A stretch of DNA of 64,000 nt from Syntrophus aciditrophicus SB. Its GTDB lineage: Bacteria > Desulfobacterota > Syntrophia > Syntrophales > Syntrophaceae. The DNA lies in the NCBI RefSeq assembly GCF_000013405.1, contig NC_007759.1:2853001-2917000 (forward strand), read 5' to 3'. This document shows positions 17,088 through 24,499 of this stretch, piece after piece; the stretch's first letter is position 1; each line of letters starts with the position of its first letter. The notes under the pieces were generated by a model. The model was not told the DNA's origin, did not search any database, and saw only the letters and a program-made list of their open reading frames with translations. Both the position numbers and the translations under genes were made by a program.

Positions 17088-17252
17088 ATGTCGAGGAAAA
17101 GTCCGCAACAATTCGTCAAAAGGCAGAAAGAGATGGAACGTGCAAGAAAGGCCAGAGAAAAAATGGCTAAACGACAGGAAAAGAAAGAATGTCTGGTGAC
17201 CGAAAAGGATTTGTCTGAAAATTCGGATCAACTGATCAGCAATGAAACCTGA
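17088..17252 (+). CDS. Small highly basic protein of the cold-shock cluster
   Basis: A 54-residue protein starting at ATG 17088 with AAGGAGG six bases upstream, an excellent ribosome site. The first 38 residues are rich in Lys, Arg, Gln and Glu (KRQKEMERARKAREKMAKRQ) and should form one long charged helix; the tail is acidic. There is no signal or membrane segment. Position between csp and a DEAD-box helicase suggests an RNA-binding or ribosome-associated helper, which is inference. I do not recognise a named family. Confidence 0.7.
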   Translation: MSRKSPQQFVKRQKEMERARKAREKMAKRQEKKECLVTEKDLSENSDQLISNET

Positions 17253-17356
17253 TTGCTTTTAAACAGATCCAATTTCGCAACAGTTGAACGCTCGGAGACG
17301 GGCTGCCACGCCGGGGGGTAACCCGGCTGAATATATATATGAACTAAGGAAAATGA
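17253..17356 (+). other. Structured leader of the RNA helicase gene
   Basis: The 104-base leader contains a perfect short hairpin GCCGGG/CCCGGC (17310-17327, loop GGGTAA) preceded by a G-rich block GGAGACGGGCTGCC, then an A/T stretch and TAAGGA before the ATG. Structured leaders are common in cold-induced RNA helicase genes; specific regulation here is inference. Confidence 0.4.
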
Positions 17357-18628
17357 ATGAGTTTTACTCAATTTAATCTTCACCCGCAGATCAATGCCGG
17401 TATCGAGGCCCTGGGCTATAAAACGCCGACACCAATTCAGATGCAATCCATTCCCGCGATTATCCAGGGAAGGGATGTTATGGGGCTTGCACAGACCGGA
17501 ACGGGGAAAACAGCTGCCTTTGCACTTCCGATTTTGCAACGGCTGATGAACGGTCCCGGCAAAATGGTTCGCGCCCTGATTGTCGCACCGACGCGGGAGT
17601 TAGCTGAACAGATAAATGAATCCATTAATGAAATGAGTCGGTCAACGAAATTGAAGAGCGTTGCTCTTTACGGGGGGGTGAGCAAGAATCCCCAGATCGA
17701 GAAACTCCGGCAAGGGGCCGAAATTATCGTCGCCTGTCCGGGTCGTCTTCTTGATCTTGTGGCCCAAGGCGTTGCCGACTTGTCTGGAATCGAAGTTTTC
17801 GTTTTGGATGAAGCGGACCGGATGTTTGATATGGGTTTCCTTCCTGAGATCCGGAAAATCACAAAGCAGCTGCCCGAAAAGCGGCAGACGCTGCTTTTCT
17901 CTGCCACCATGCCGGCCGACATCCGCAGCCTGGCAAAGGATATCCTGCACGACCCTCTAACCATCAGGATTGGCAACGATATTCCTGTCTCTACGGTTTC
18001 CCACACTCTTTATCCCGTTGAACAGCATCTCAAAACGGCGCTTCTGATAAAGCTTCTCAAGGAAACAGACACTGAGTCAGTCCTCGTCTTCGCGCGGACG
18101 AAGCATCGTACAACGCGGGTGGCCATGCAGATGAAAAAAGCCGGTTTCCCCGTGAGTTCCCTCCAGGGAGATCTGTCGCAGAATCAACGTCAGACAGCAC
18201 TGAATGGGTTCCGGGAAGGGAAGTATCGGATTTTGATCGCTACGGACATCGCGGCTCGCGGGATCGATGTGACCCGCATTTCTCACGTGATCAATTATGA
18301 CATGCCCGACACTGTCGAGGCTTACACACATCGGATCGGGCGCACTGGTCGTGCGACAAAGTCAGGGGACGCCTTTTCGTTTGTAACCTCAGAGGAAAGG
18401 GATTTGGTGGATTCCATCGAGTATGTGCTTGGAAAACAGATCGCAAGGTGTACCCTTGAGGATTTCGATTACTCAAGACCGGCTCCTGCTGGAAGTGGCA
18501 GGGTCCGCCATCCCATGCGAATGCCGGCAATAAGCGAACTCCCGACACGGTTTCGTAGTTCAACCCCGGTAAAGAAAACTGCATCTTATCACATGAGCCC
18601 TGGAGCTTCCGGCCGCCGAAGCCGTTAG
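17357..18628 (+). CDS. rhlE: DEAD-box RNA helicase, RhlE type
   Basis: A 423-residue ATP-dependent RNA helicase. The Q motif is GYKTPTPIQMQSIPAI (residues 20-36), followed by motif I AQTGTGKT (about 50), Ia PTRELAEQI (about 77), II DEADRMFDMGF (about 150), III SAT (about 181), then domain 2 with VLVFARTK, LQGDLSQNQR, ATDIAARGIDV and HRIGRTGRA. The short basic, Pro/Ser/Arg-rich tail of about 45 residues is typical of the RhlE/CsdA-like group and helps bind RNA. With csp and the small basic protein upstream it likely acts in ribosome or mRNA remodelling at low temperature. Confidence 0.95.
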   Translation: MSFTQFNLHPQINAGIEALGYKTPTPIQMQSIPAIIQGRDVMGLAQTGTGKTAAFALPILQRLMNGPGKMVRALIVAPTRELAEQINESINEMSRSTKLKSVALYGGVSKNPQIEKLRQGAEIIVACPGRLLDLVAQGVADLSGIEVFVLDEADRMFDMGFLPEIRKITKQLPEKRQTLLFSATMPADIRSLAKDILHDPLTIRIGNDIPVSTVSHTLYPVEQHLKTALLIKLLKETDTESVLVFARTKHRTTRVAMQMKKAGFPVSSLQGDLSQNQRQTALNGFREGKYRILIATDIAARGIDVTRISHVINYDMPDTVEAYTHRIGRTGRATKSGDAFSFVTSEERDLVDSIEYVLGKQIARCTLEDFDYSRPAPAGSGRVRHPMRMPAISELPTRFRSSTPVKKTASYHMSPGASGRRSR

Positions 18629-19076
18629 ACGTCACTGATCAATTCTTTCTCCGCGGAATCGCTCATAAAGATTCCTTCGATTCATCAAAGGTTGGAGGGA
18701 TTTTTTATGAGCATCCAGAATGTGCATTCTTTCATAAGTACTGTAGTTGTTCAAATCAGCCCGTCTGCATCCATCCAGGATTTCAATCGTTAGCCAATAG
18801 CCTCAAGGAAAGATGGATTAATCCTAACCCTTACCCGCTTATTCAACTTTTAACCGATAGTAAGAACTTTAGAAACAATCAAATAAGGTTGCTTAACTTT
18901 AAATAGTCTTATATTAATTTTTACAGTTACTGTTTCGGAAAACACTGATATTTAACCTGAATATTCGACATGCTCAAATTACCGATTATTCGAACAGGCA
19001 GGGCCTCTGGTACAGGGAAGTCATCTGTAGTCATTAAGTTAGATCAACTAAATTATCTGATAATGGGTGAGTGCAT
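18629..19076. other. Long A/T-rich intergenic region with one candidate micro-ORF
   Basis: No conventional gene. One 28-codon plus-strand frame (18707-18793, MSIQNVHSF...) has TTGGAGGGA upstream at workable spacing and could be a micropeptide or a leader peptide; it has no other support. The remainder is A/T-rich and presumably holds the promoter of the SHOCT gene. Confidence 0.35.
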
Positions 19077-19388
19077 ATGAAGAGGATAGTCTTGTCACTT
19101 TTTTCTTTGTTTCCAGCATTCATAACAGGTTGCGCCAAAGAGTATCCTTACGGTTCGGGGCCTGGCTGGGGCCATATGAGGTACTATGGTTACGGAGGCT
19201 GGTTTATGTGGATTCTGTTTCTGATTGTGATCGGCATCTTGCTCTACTTTGTGGTCCAGACTGCCAAAGCAAAAGGAGGAGCAGGAGTGTCGGAGGAGAC
19301 TCCCCTCGACATTCTGAAAAAGCGTTACGCCAGGGGTGAACTAACGAAAGAAGACTTTGACCGGATGAAACGGGAGCTTTCAGAGTAG
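19077..19388 (+). CDS. Small SHOCT-domain lipoprotein
   Basis: A 103-residue envelope protein. The lipoprotein signal ends FPAFITGC (Cys about residue 19). A Gly/Tyr-rich stretch (KEYPYGSGPGWGHMRYYGYGG) follows, then one membrane segment (about 47-65, MWILFLIVIGILLYFVV) and a C-terminal SHOCT motif (LDILKKRYARGELTKEDFDRMKREL). SHOCT motifs are short oligomerisation or tether modules of unknown exact function. I chose ATG 19077 over an in-frame GTG two codons earlier. It is followed 42 bases later by another Gly/Tyr-rich exported protein, probably in the same transcript. Confidence 0.85.
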   Translation: MKRIVLSLFSLFPAFITGCAKEYPYGSGPGWGHMRYYGYGGWFMWILFLIVIGILLYFVVQTAKAKGGAGVSEETPLDILKKRYARGELTKEDFDRMKRELSE

Positions 19389-19430
19389 TTAACTCGAAGG
19401 CCCCGAAAATCCATGATAAAGGAGGAAAAG

Positions 19431-20108
19431 ATGAAACGAAAAATGCTGTTCATCGGGGTCTTTATCCTTGTTTTGCTTATGGCTCTGCCGGCAATGTCCC
19501 AGCCTCGCTACGGCTACGGCCCTGGCTATGACGATGAATACGATTCCAGTGGACAATGGACGGGGCGGGGATGGGGTCCTGGATATGGAATGGGGCGGGG
19601 CGGGATGATGGGTTACGGGATTTATACTTATGTGCCGCAGAAACTGCCGGTTCCCAAGAACAAGGAGTGGATCGGAAAGTTGCGAGAGATCCTGGCGCTG
19701 GAAAAACTTTCGTTAGAGCAGTACGCCACAGACGCGGAGAAGTACAATACCTACATGCCTTACCATATGGTCATTCCTCAGGAGCAGGACCATGTCATGA
19801 CCATCGAGCGGCTTTTCACCGCCTACGGCCTCACAACGGATGGGAAGCCCCCGACGGTGAAAGATACGAAGACCCTTGAGGAAGCTTATCAACTGTGCGT
19901 AAAAATGGAACGCGACCTCATTCCACGTTATGAATGGCTGATCAGGAACGCCGAAGATCGCGACACCGCAGGGATTCTCAACAACCTTCTGATTCAGACA
20001 CGCTACCATCTTGCCATGTTCGAACACGTTTTACAGGTTGGTGGTTGGCATGGAGGAGCTCCCTGGGGCTCGCGAGGTCGAGGCCCTGGCATGATGTGGG
20101 GTTGGTAA
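19431..20108 (+). CDS. Secreted Gly/Tyr-rich ferritin-like helical protein
   Basis: A 225-residue exported protein with AAGGAGG before ATG 19431. The signal peptide is residues 1-23 (ending LPAMSQ), and a low-complexity segment rich in Gly, Tyr, Trp and Met follows (about 24-65). The helical domain (about 80-200) has repeated Glu/His positions (LEKLSLEQYATDAEKY, QEQDHVMTIERLFTAYGL, TRYHLAMFEHVLQV) spaced like a ferritin-like or DUF2202-type metal bundle. The tail is again Gly/Trp/Met-rich. A possible role is metal binding in the periplasm. It follows the SHOCT lipoprotein closely and ends before a strong terminator. Confidence 0.7.
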   Translation: MKRKMLFIGVFILVLLMALPAMSQPRYGYGPGYDDEYDSSGQWTGRGWGPGYGMGRGGMMGYGIYTYVPQKLPVPKNKEWIGKLREILALEKLSLEQYATDAEKYNTYMPYHMVIPQEQDHVMTIERLFTAYGLTTDGKPPTVKDTKTLEEAYQLCVKMERDLIPRYEWLIRNAEDRDTAGILNNLLIQTRYHLAMFEHVLQVGGWHGGAPWGSRGRGPGMMWGW

Positions 20109-20174
20109 AGAATTACTCACTGCCGAGCCCCTTCATCATCTCTGACAGACGGAAAATGGGTGATGAGATAAGAA

Positions 20175-20205
20175 AAGGCAGAGCCACAAATGGCTCTGCC
20201 TTTTT
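20175..20205 (+). terminator. Intrinsic terminator
   Basis: Perfect stem AAGGCAGAGCCA/TGGCTCTGCCTT with a four-base loop and five T, 66 bases after the stop of the Gly/Tyr-rich protein. It ends the SHOCT transcript. Confidence 0.93.
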
Positions 20206-20656
20206 CGAACATTTTAATCAAAAGTCATTATATAAAGCACACATCCATCATAAAACAATTATAGATGGAGTGCGGGATTTTCAGTTGTCATTGAGATCCG
20301 TCATCCGAACTTTAAATGATAATCTGCATTTGGCGAATAATAGCGTTGACATCAATAATAATGATGTCAAATTATTTGCATGATCGGGCCATGAAATGAA
20401 TGGAGACAAACTCGTCAAGCGCGCTGCTCATGCAGAGCCTTCGATATCGGATAAAAGAGTCTGGCGGAATTCACCAAAGCGACAGCCCTGTTATTTGTAC
20501 TTCTTAACCCTGCCCGCCATCTGCAACAGTAGTGTTCCGATTTTCAGGAAAAGAAGGGAAAAGTTCACAAACCTGCTTCGTCAAGGTAGAAAAGCGGGGG
20601 GGGGGGAGAAGGCTCAATCTGTGTCTGGAGATGCGGCCTCCTCCCTTGAAAGAATG
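20206..20656. other. Intergenic spacer downstream of the bam operon
   Basis: No supported gene on either strand; plus-strand open frames here are shadows of bamI/bamH. An uninterrupted run of ten G lies at 20596-20605, about 50 bases beyond the bamI stop. I see no clear intrinsic terminator for the minus-strand operon. Confidence 0.5.
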
Positions 20657-21241
20657 TCAGGGCGCCGTCAGCCCCATAGTCAGAACGAACGCGGCCTGGA
20701 GAGCCTCCGTGGGACACAGGGGGAAGCACTCCCTGCATTTCATGCATTCCCTGGCGGCAATCTCCGGGATGAAGCTGATCTCCTTGTGAATTCCCCGGTC
20801 GACGAAGCCGATGGCGTTCTTTTTCTTGACCTCGGCGCAGTACCGCACGCAGAGGCCGCAGTGAATGCAGAAGGACGCCTCCTTTTCGAAGCGGTTCCGA
20901 TCCGCTCCGTATTCCCGGGCCAGCTCCTCCAGAACAAAAGAATCCGGGGCATGAGCCAGCAGGAGCTCCAGGATCATCTTGCGGATTCGATCGATCTTTT
21001 CGGATCGCGTTCTGACGACGAGGTTCTTTTCCACCAGGTAAACGCAGGACACAACAAGCCTTGTGGAGCCGCGGCTTTCCAGTTCCACGATGCAGAGCCG
21101 GCAGCCGCCGAACGGTTCCAGTTTCTCGTGGTGACACAGCGTCGGAATATGGATTCCCGCGCTTCGCGCCGCCTCCAGGATGGTCATTCCTTCCCGCGCC
21201 CTGACCTCTTTCCCATCTATCTGCAAAAGGATTTCACTCAT
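20657..21241 (-). CDS. bamI: Class II benzoyl-CoA reductase subunit BamI (NuoG/HydA-like Fe-S protein)
   Basis: A 194-residue Fe-S protein resembling the N-terminal part of NuoG, HoxU or HydA. The N-terminal [2Fe-2S] ferredoxin domain (residues 1-80) has Cys at CHHEKLEPFGGCRLC and a later Cys in VVSCVY. Next come CIHCGLCVRYC and CMKCRECFPLCP four-Cys clusters (about 122-175). It overlaps bamH by four bases and is the last gene of the operon. In the Bam complex it is thought to work with BamGH in accepting electrons from or donating to NAD(H) or ferredoxin. No hydrogenase H-cluster domain is present, which separates it from true HydA. Confidence 0.85.
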   Translation of the reverse strand: MSEILLQIDGKEVRAREGMTILEAARSAGIHIPTLCHHEKLEPFGGCRLCIVELESRGSTRLVVSCVYLVEKNLVVRTRSEKIDRIRKMILELLLAHAPDSFVLEELAREYGADRNRFEKEASFCIHCGLCVRYCAEVKKKNAIGFVDRGIHKEISFIPEIAARECMKCRECFPLCPTEALQAAFVLTMGLTAP

Positions 21242-23166
21242 GATTCCTTACCCCCTCTGGCGACCCTTCTCGCTTCCCCGGAAACAGGAGGCGGAACCGG
21301 CTCGCCGGAAATCTTCCTTACCGCGTTGAAGCGGGGGGGACATACTTCAAAGCAGGTCCCGCATTTCGTGCACTTCTCCTGGTCTATGACGCTGATCAGG
21401 TCTTTGCCGCCGTCGATCGCCCCGGCCGGGCACTTCTTGACGCACAGCTGACAGGCCCGGCACTGTTCCGGGTCTATGACGTAGGCGATCAGGGCCTTGC
21501 AAAAAAGCGCCGGACACCTCTTCTCCCGAATGTGAGCCTCGTATTCATCCCGGAAGTACTGCAGCGTGCTCAGAAAGGGATTGGGGGCGCTCTTGCCCAG
21601 GGCGCACAGGGCGGCTTCCTGGGCGGTCTCGGCAAGCGCTTCCAGAAGCTCAATGTCGCCCTCTCTGCCCTTCCCTTCGGTGATGCGGGTCAGGATATTG
21701 TCCATCTGCCTTAAGCCCTCCCGGCAGGGGACGCATTTGCCGCACGATTCATCGGTGAGGAACTTGATGAAGTACCGGGCTGTATCCACCATGCAGGTAT
21801 CTTCATCCATGGCGATCATCCCGCCCGATCCCATCATGGACCCGGCTGCCGTCAGCTCATCGAAACCGACCGGCAGATCCAGCAGGGACTCTGGGATGCA
21901 CCCTCCCGACGGTCCGCCGGTCTGAATCGCCTTGAACTTCTTCCCGCCGGGAATACCGCCACCGATCTTGTAGACGATGTCCCGCAGCGAAATCCCCATG
22001 GGCACTTCCACCAGGCCTGTATTGGCGATCTTGCCCACCAGGGAGAAGATCTTCGTCCCCTTGCTGCTCTCCGTTCCAATGGAGGTAAACCAGTCCGCCC
22101 CCCTGTTGATGATCAGCGGCACATTCGCCCAGGTCTCCACGTTGTTCAGCACGGTGGGGTGACCCCAGAGGCCGACCACGTTGGAACGGACATACTTCGG
22201 CCGGGGCTCTCCCGCCCGGCCTTCAATGGACGTCATCAAGGCCGTCGACTCACCACAGACAAACGCCCCGGCCCCCTGGTTCACATACACCCGGAAGCTG
22301 TAGCCTGAACCAAGGATATTTTCTCCCAGCAGTCCATAGGTCTGTGCCTGCTGGATCGCCAGGGTGATATTCTCCACCGCCAGGGGATATTCGTGACGAA
22401 CGTAAATGTACCCCTCTGGGGCGCCGATGGCATAGCCGCCGAGGATCAGCCCCTCAAGAATGGAATGCGGATTTCCTTCAAGAAGCGCACGATCCATGAA
22501 CGCCCCGGGATCGCCCTCGTCGGCGTTGACGATGACATACTTGACCGGATCGGGGGCGTTGCGGGAACCTTCCCACTTCACTCCCGCGGGGAAGCCGGCG
22601 CCTCCCCGCCCGCGGAGGTTCGCCTTTTTCACTTCCTCCAGGACCTGAACCGGGGTCATCGAACCCAGGGCCTTGCCCAGGGCGGAATAGCCGCCGTTGG
22701 CCAGATAGTCATCGATGCTCCTGGAATCAATTTTTATGTTGTTGCAGATCACATTCCGTTCCTGATTCCGGTAGAAGGAGATGTCGTATTCATGAACCGC
22801 TTTCTCTCCCTTGGCGGGATCGACATAAAGCAGGCGGTCAACGACCTTCTTCTCTTTGACGGTCTGCGCGATGATCTCCGGAACATCTTCCGGCGTGACT
22901 TGGAGATAGCAGATCTCCTCGGGATAGATCACCACCAGGGGCCCTCTTTCACAGAATCCCGGACATCCCGTTCCCTTGGTATCCACCGTCGCCGCCAGCC
23001 CATGCTTTTCAATTTCCTCCCGGAAGGCTGCAATGACCTCGAGGGCGCCGGAAGCCACACAGCCGGAACCGGCACAGATGGAAATGCAGGGTTTATCCGG
23101 ATCTCTTCCGGATAATATCTCTTTCCTGAAGCTCTCTAATTCTTCAGGTGAATTTAACCGCACCAT
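21238..23166 (-). CDS. bamH: Class II benzoyl-CoA reductase subunit BamH (NuoF-like)
   Basis: A 642-residue NADH-binding flavo-Fe-S protein. The N-terminal thioredoxin-like domain (1-110) has CAGSGC and CPGFCERG for a [2Fe-2S] cluster. The NuoF core has the Gly-rich NADH/FMN loops GRGGAGFPAGVKW (about 190) and GAGAFVCGESTALM (about 300), and the N3-type cluster ESCGKCVPCREG (about 475). The C-terminus adds two [4Fe-4S] motifs (CRACQLCVKKCP, CTKCGTCFEVCP). This is the layout of HydB/NuoF-type subunits in electron-bifurcating assemblies. It starts nine bases after bamG ends and is coupled to bamI. Confidence 0.92.
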   Translation of the reverse strand: MVRLNSPEELESFRKEILSGRDPDKPCISICAGSGCVASGALEVIAAFREEIEKHGLAATVDTKGTGCPGFCERGPLVVIYPEEICYLQVTPEDVPEIIAQTVKEKKVVDRLLYVDPAKGEKAVHEYDISFYRNQERNVICNNIKIDSRSIDDYLANGGYSALGKALGSMTPVQVLEEVKKANLRGRGGAGFPAGVKWEGSRNAPDPVKYVIVNADEGDPGAFMDRALLEGNPHSILEGLILGGYAIGAPEGYIYVRHEYPLAVENITLAIQQAQTYGLLGENILGSGYSFRVYVNQGAGAFVCGESTALMTSIEGRAGEPRPKYVRSNVVGLWGHPTVLNNVETWANVPLIINRGADWFTSIGTESSKGTKIFSLVGKIANTGLVEVPMGISLRDIVYKIGGGIPGGKKFKAIQTGGPSGGCIPESLLDLPVGFDELTAAGSMMGSGGMIAMDEDTCMVDTARYFIKFLTDESCGKCVPCREGLRQMDNILTRITEGKGREGDIELLEALAETAQEAALCALGKSAPNPFLSTLQYFRDEYEAHIREKRCPALFCKALIAYVIDPEQCRACQLCVKKCPAGAIDGGKDLISVIDQEKCTKCGTCFEVCPPRFNAVRKISGEPVPPPVSGEARRVARGGKES

Positions 23167-23175
23167 AATTTTCCC

Positions 23176-23628
23176 CTACTCGTATTTTTTTAGCACATCG
23201 ATTGTCTTGCTCGGCGTCGCCTTGCCGTAAACCTTCCCGTCGATTTCCATCACGGGCCCCAGGGCGCAGCAGCCGAGACAGTTCACCGTTTCCAGGCTGA
23301 ACTTCAGATCCAGGTCCGTTTCCCCGGGCTTGATGCCGGTGGATTCCTGTACGGTGTCCAGGACTCGCGTCGCCCCACGGACGTGGCAGGCCGTCCCCAG
23401 ACAGACGTGAACCTGATGGCGACCCTTCGGCACCGTGCTGAAGACCTTGTAAAAGGTCGCGGCATGACGCACCGTCGTAATGGGAATCTGGAGTTTCTCA
23501 CTGACCCGCTCCAGCGCTTCCTTGGGAAGCCAGTGATTCTCCTCCTGGATATCCAGCAGTATCTGAATCAGCGCACTGGACGCTCCCTGATGCTTTTCGA
23601 TGATCTGATCGATTCTCTCGTTATCCAT
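23176..23628 (-). CDS. bamG: Class II benzoyl-CoA reductase subunit BamG (NuoE-like)
   Basis: A 150-residue thioredoxin-like [2Fe-2S] protein of the NuoE/HydC family, of typical length. Cluster ligands are CLGTACHVRG (two Cys, about residues 80-85) and VNCLGCCALGPVM (about 117-121). It partners BamH in the NAD(H)-reactive module. It starts 40 bases after bamF, with AGGATAA upstream, and ends nine bases before bamH, in the usual bam order. Confidence 0.92.
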   Translation of the reverse strand: MDNERIDQIIEKHQGASSALIQILLDIQEENHWLPKEALERVSEKLQIPITTVRHAATFYKVFSTVPKGRHQVHVCLGTACHVRGATRVLDTVQESTGIKPGETDLDLKFSLETVNCLGCCALGPVMEIDGKVYGKATPSKTIDVLKKYE

Positions 23629-23668
23629 AATCGTTATCCTAATCTTCTTTTATTCCCGGGCTGACCGC

Positions 23669-24439
23669 TCAAGCCAGGGCGTAACGCTTCAGTTCCGTAT
23701 CGTACCGGACCAGGCCATGCCTGGATGACGTATTCATATGTCTCGATACGGCAGACGGGGAGAGGACCAGACGCTCCGCGATTTCTCCCGTGGAAAGAGG
23801 CTGCTGCCGCAGGAGGGACATAATCTCACTGATCGCCAGCTTGTCGGCGATCAACTCGTCATAGATCCTGTTCACTTCATCACTGTTGAAAAAGGCTTCC
23901 ACTTCTTCTCTCTTTTTACCAAGGGGCAATCTCAGCCTCTCCCTTTCCACCAGCCGGATGGAGGGGATCAGTCTCGTCACGGCATCCAGTCTGGCCGCCA
24001 GCGTATCTTTCCCGATCCCTTCCGCTTCGCCGATCGGCCCCATCGCCTTCACCTTCCTCTCGATGTCATTCATGGTTTCGGCAAAAAGGATACCCTCGCC
24101 GCCGGAGATAAACTCGATCCTCAGCCTTTCGGGGTTCAACCCGACGCGCTCCATCATTTTCCCGGCAATGAGAACCGTGCTCAGGGCATGGTAATTCCCA
24201 TGCGTGATATAATTGCATTCCCCCAGGTGACAGCCGATGACGAACACGCCATCGGCCCCCTTCGAGAAAGCCCGGAATACGTGGGTCAGGTCGACTCTGC
24301 CGGAACACATGACCCGAATGAGCCGAATATCGGTCGCATATTGCAGTCTGGAAACTCCAGCCAGGTCAGCTGCGCCGTACCCTCACCACTGGCACACAAA
24401 ACCGAGTATCTTGGGTTTAAATTCCAGTCCTGTTGTCAT
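23669..24439 (-). CDS. bamF: Class II benzoyl-CoA reductase subunit BamF (MvhD-like selenoprotein)
   Basis: Read through an in-frame TGA, this is a 256-residue protein. It starts at ATG 24439 with GAAGAGGTGAG upstream. The N-terminus is KPKILGFVCQW, then TGA (codon 19, bases 24383-24385), then GYGAADLAGVSRLQY. MvhD/HdrD-partner proteins have CNWCSYxGADLAG here, so the TGA replaces the second Cys of CxxC. A stem-loop with GU in the loop follows 22 bases after the TGA. After the MvhD domain (to about 140) there is a C-terminal winged-helix-like extension (LSTGEIAERLVLSPSAVSRHM). BamF is a known selenoprotein in several species. Standard gene callers will miss the first 43 residues. Confidence 0.88.
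24348..24385 (-). promoter_or_regulatory. UGA selenocysteine codon and candidate bSECIS hairpin in bamF
   Basis: TGA occupies 24383-24385 on the minus strand. The hairpin is CTGGA/TCCAG with a three-base loop GTT (24348-24360), 22 bases downstream. The loop carries the GU that bacterial SelB binding favours. The stem is only 5 bp, so folding should be checked. Confidence 0.65.
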
Positions 24440-24499
24440 TGTTTCTCACCTCTTCCATCAGATATCCTGATTTTATTTCTTCGTATCGGTCCAACCATT

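Noticed and set aside
20396-21451. Long plus-strand open frame of 351 codons
   Set aside because: It lies over bamI/bamH, which have clear Fe-S and NADH motifs on the minus strand; the plus frame has no domain pattern and no ribosome site.
20657-24439. BamFGHI as an electron-bifurcating [FeFe] hydrogenase
   Set aside because: No H-cluster domain (the catalytic HydA core) is present, and the gene order with bamB-E matches the benzoyl-CoA reductase operon.
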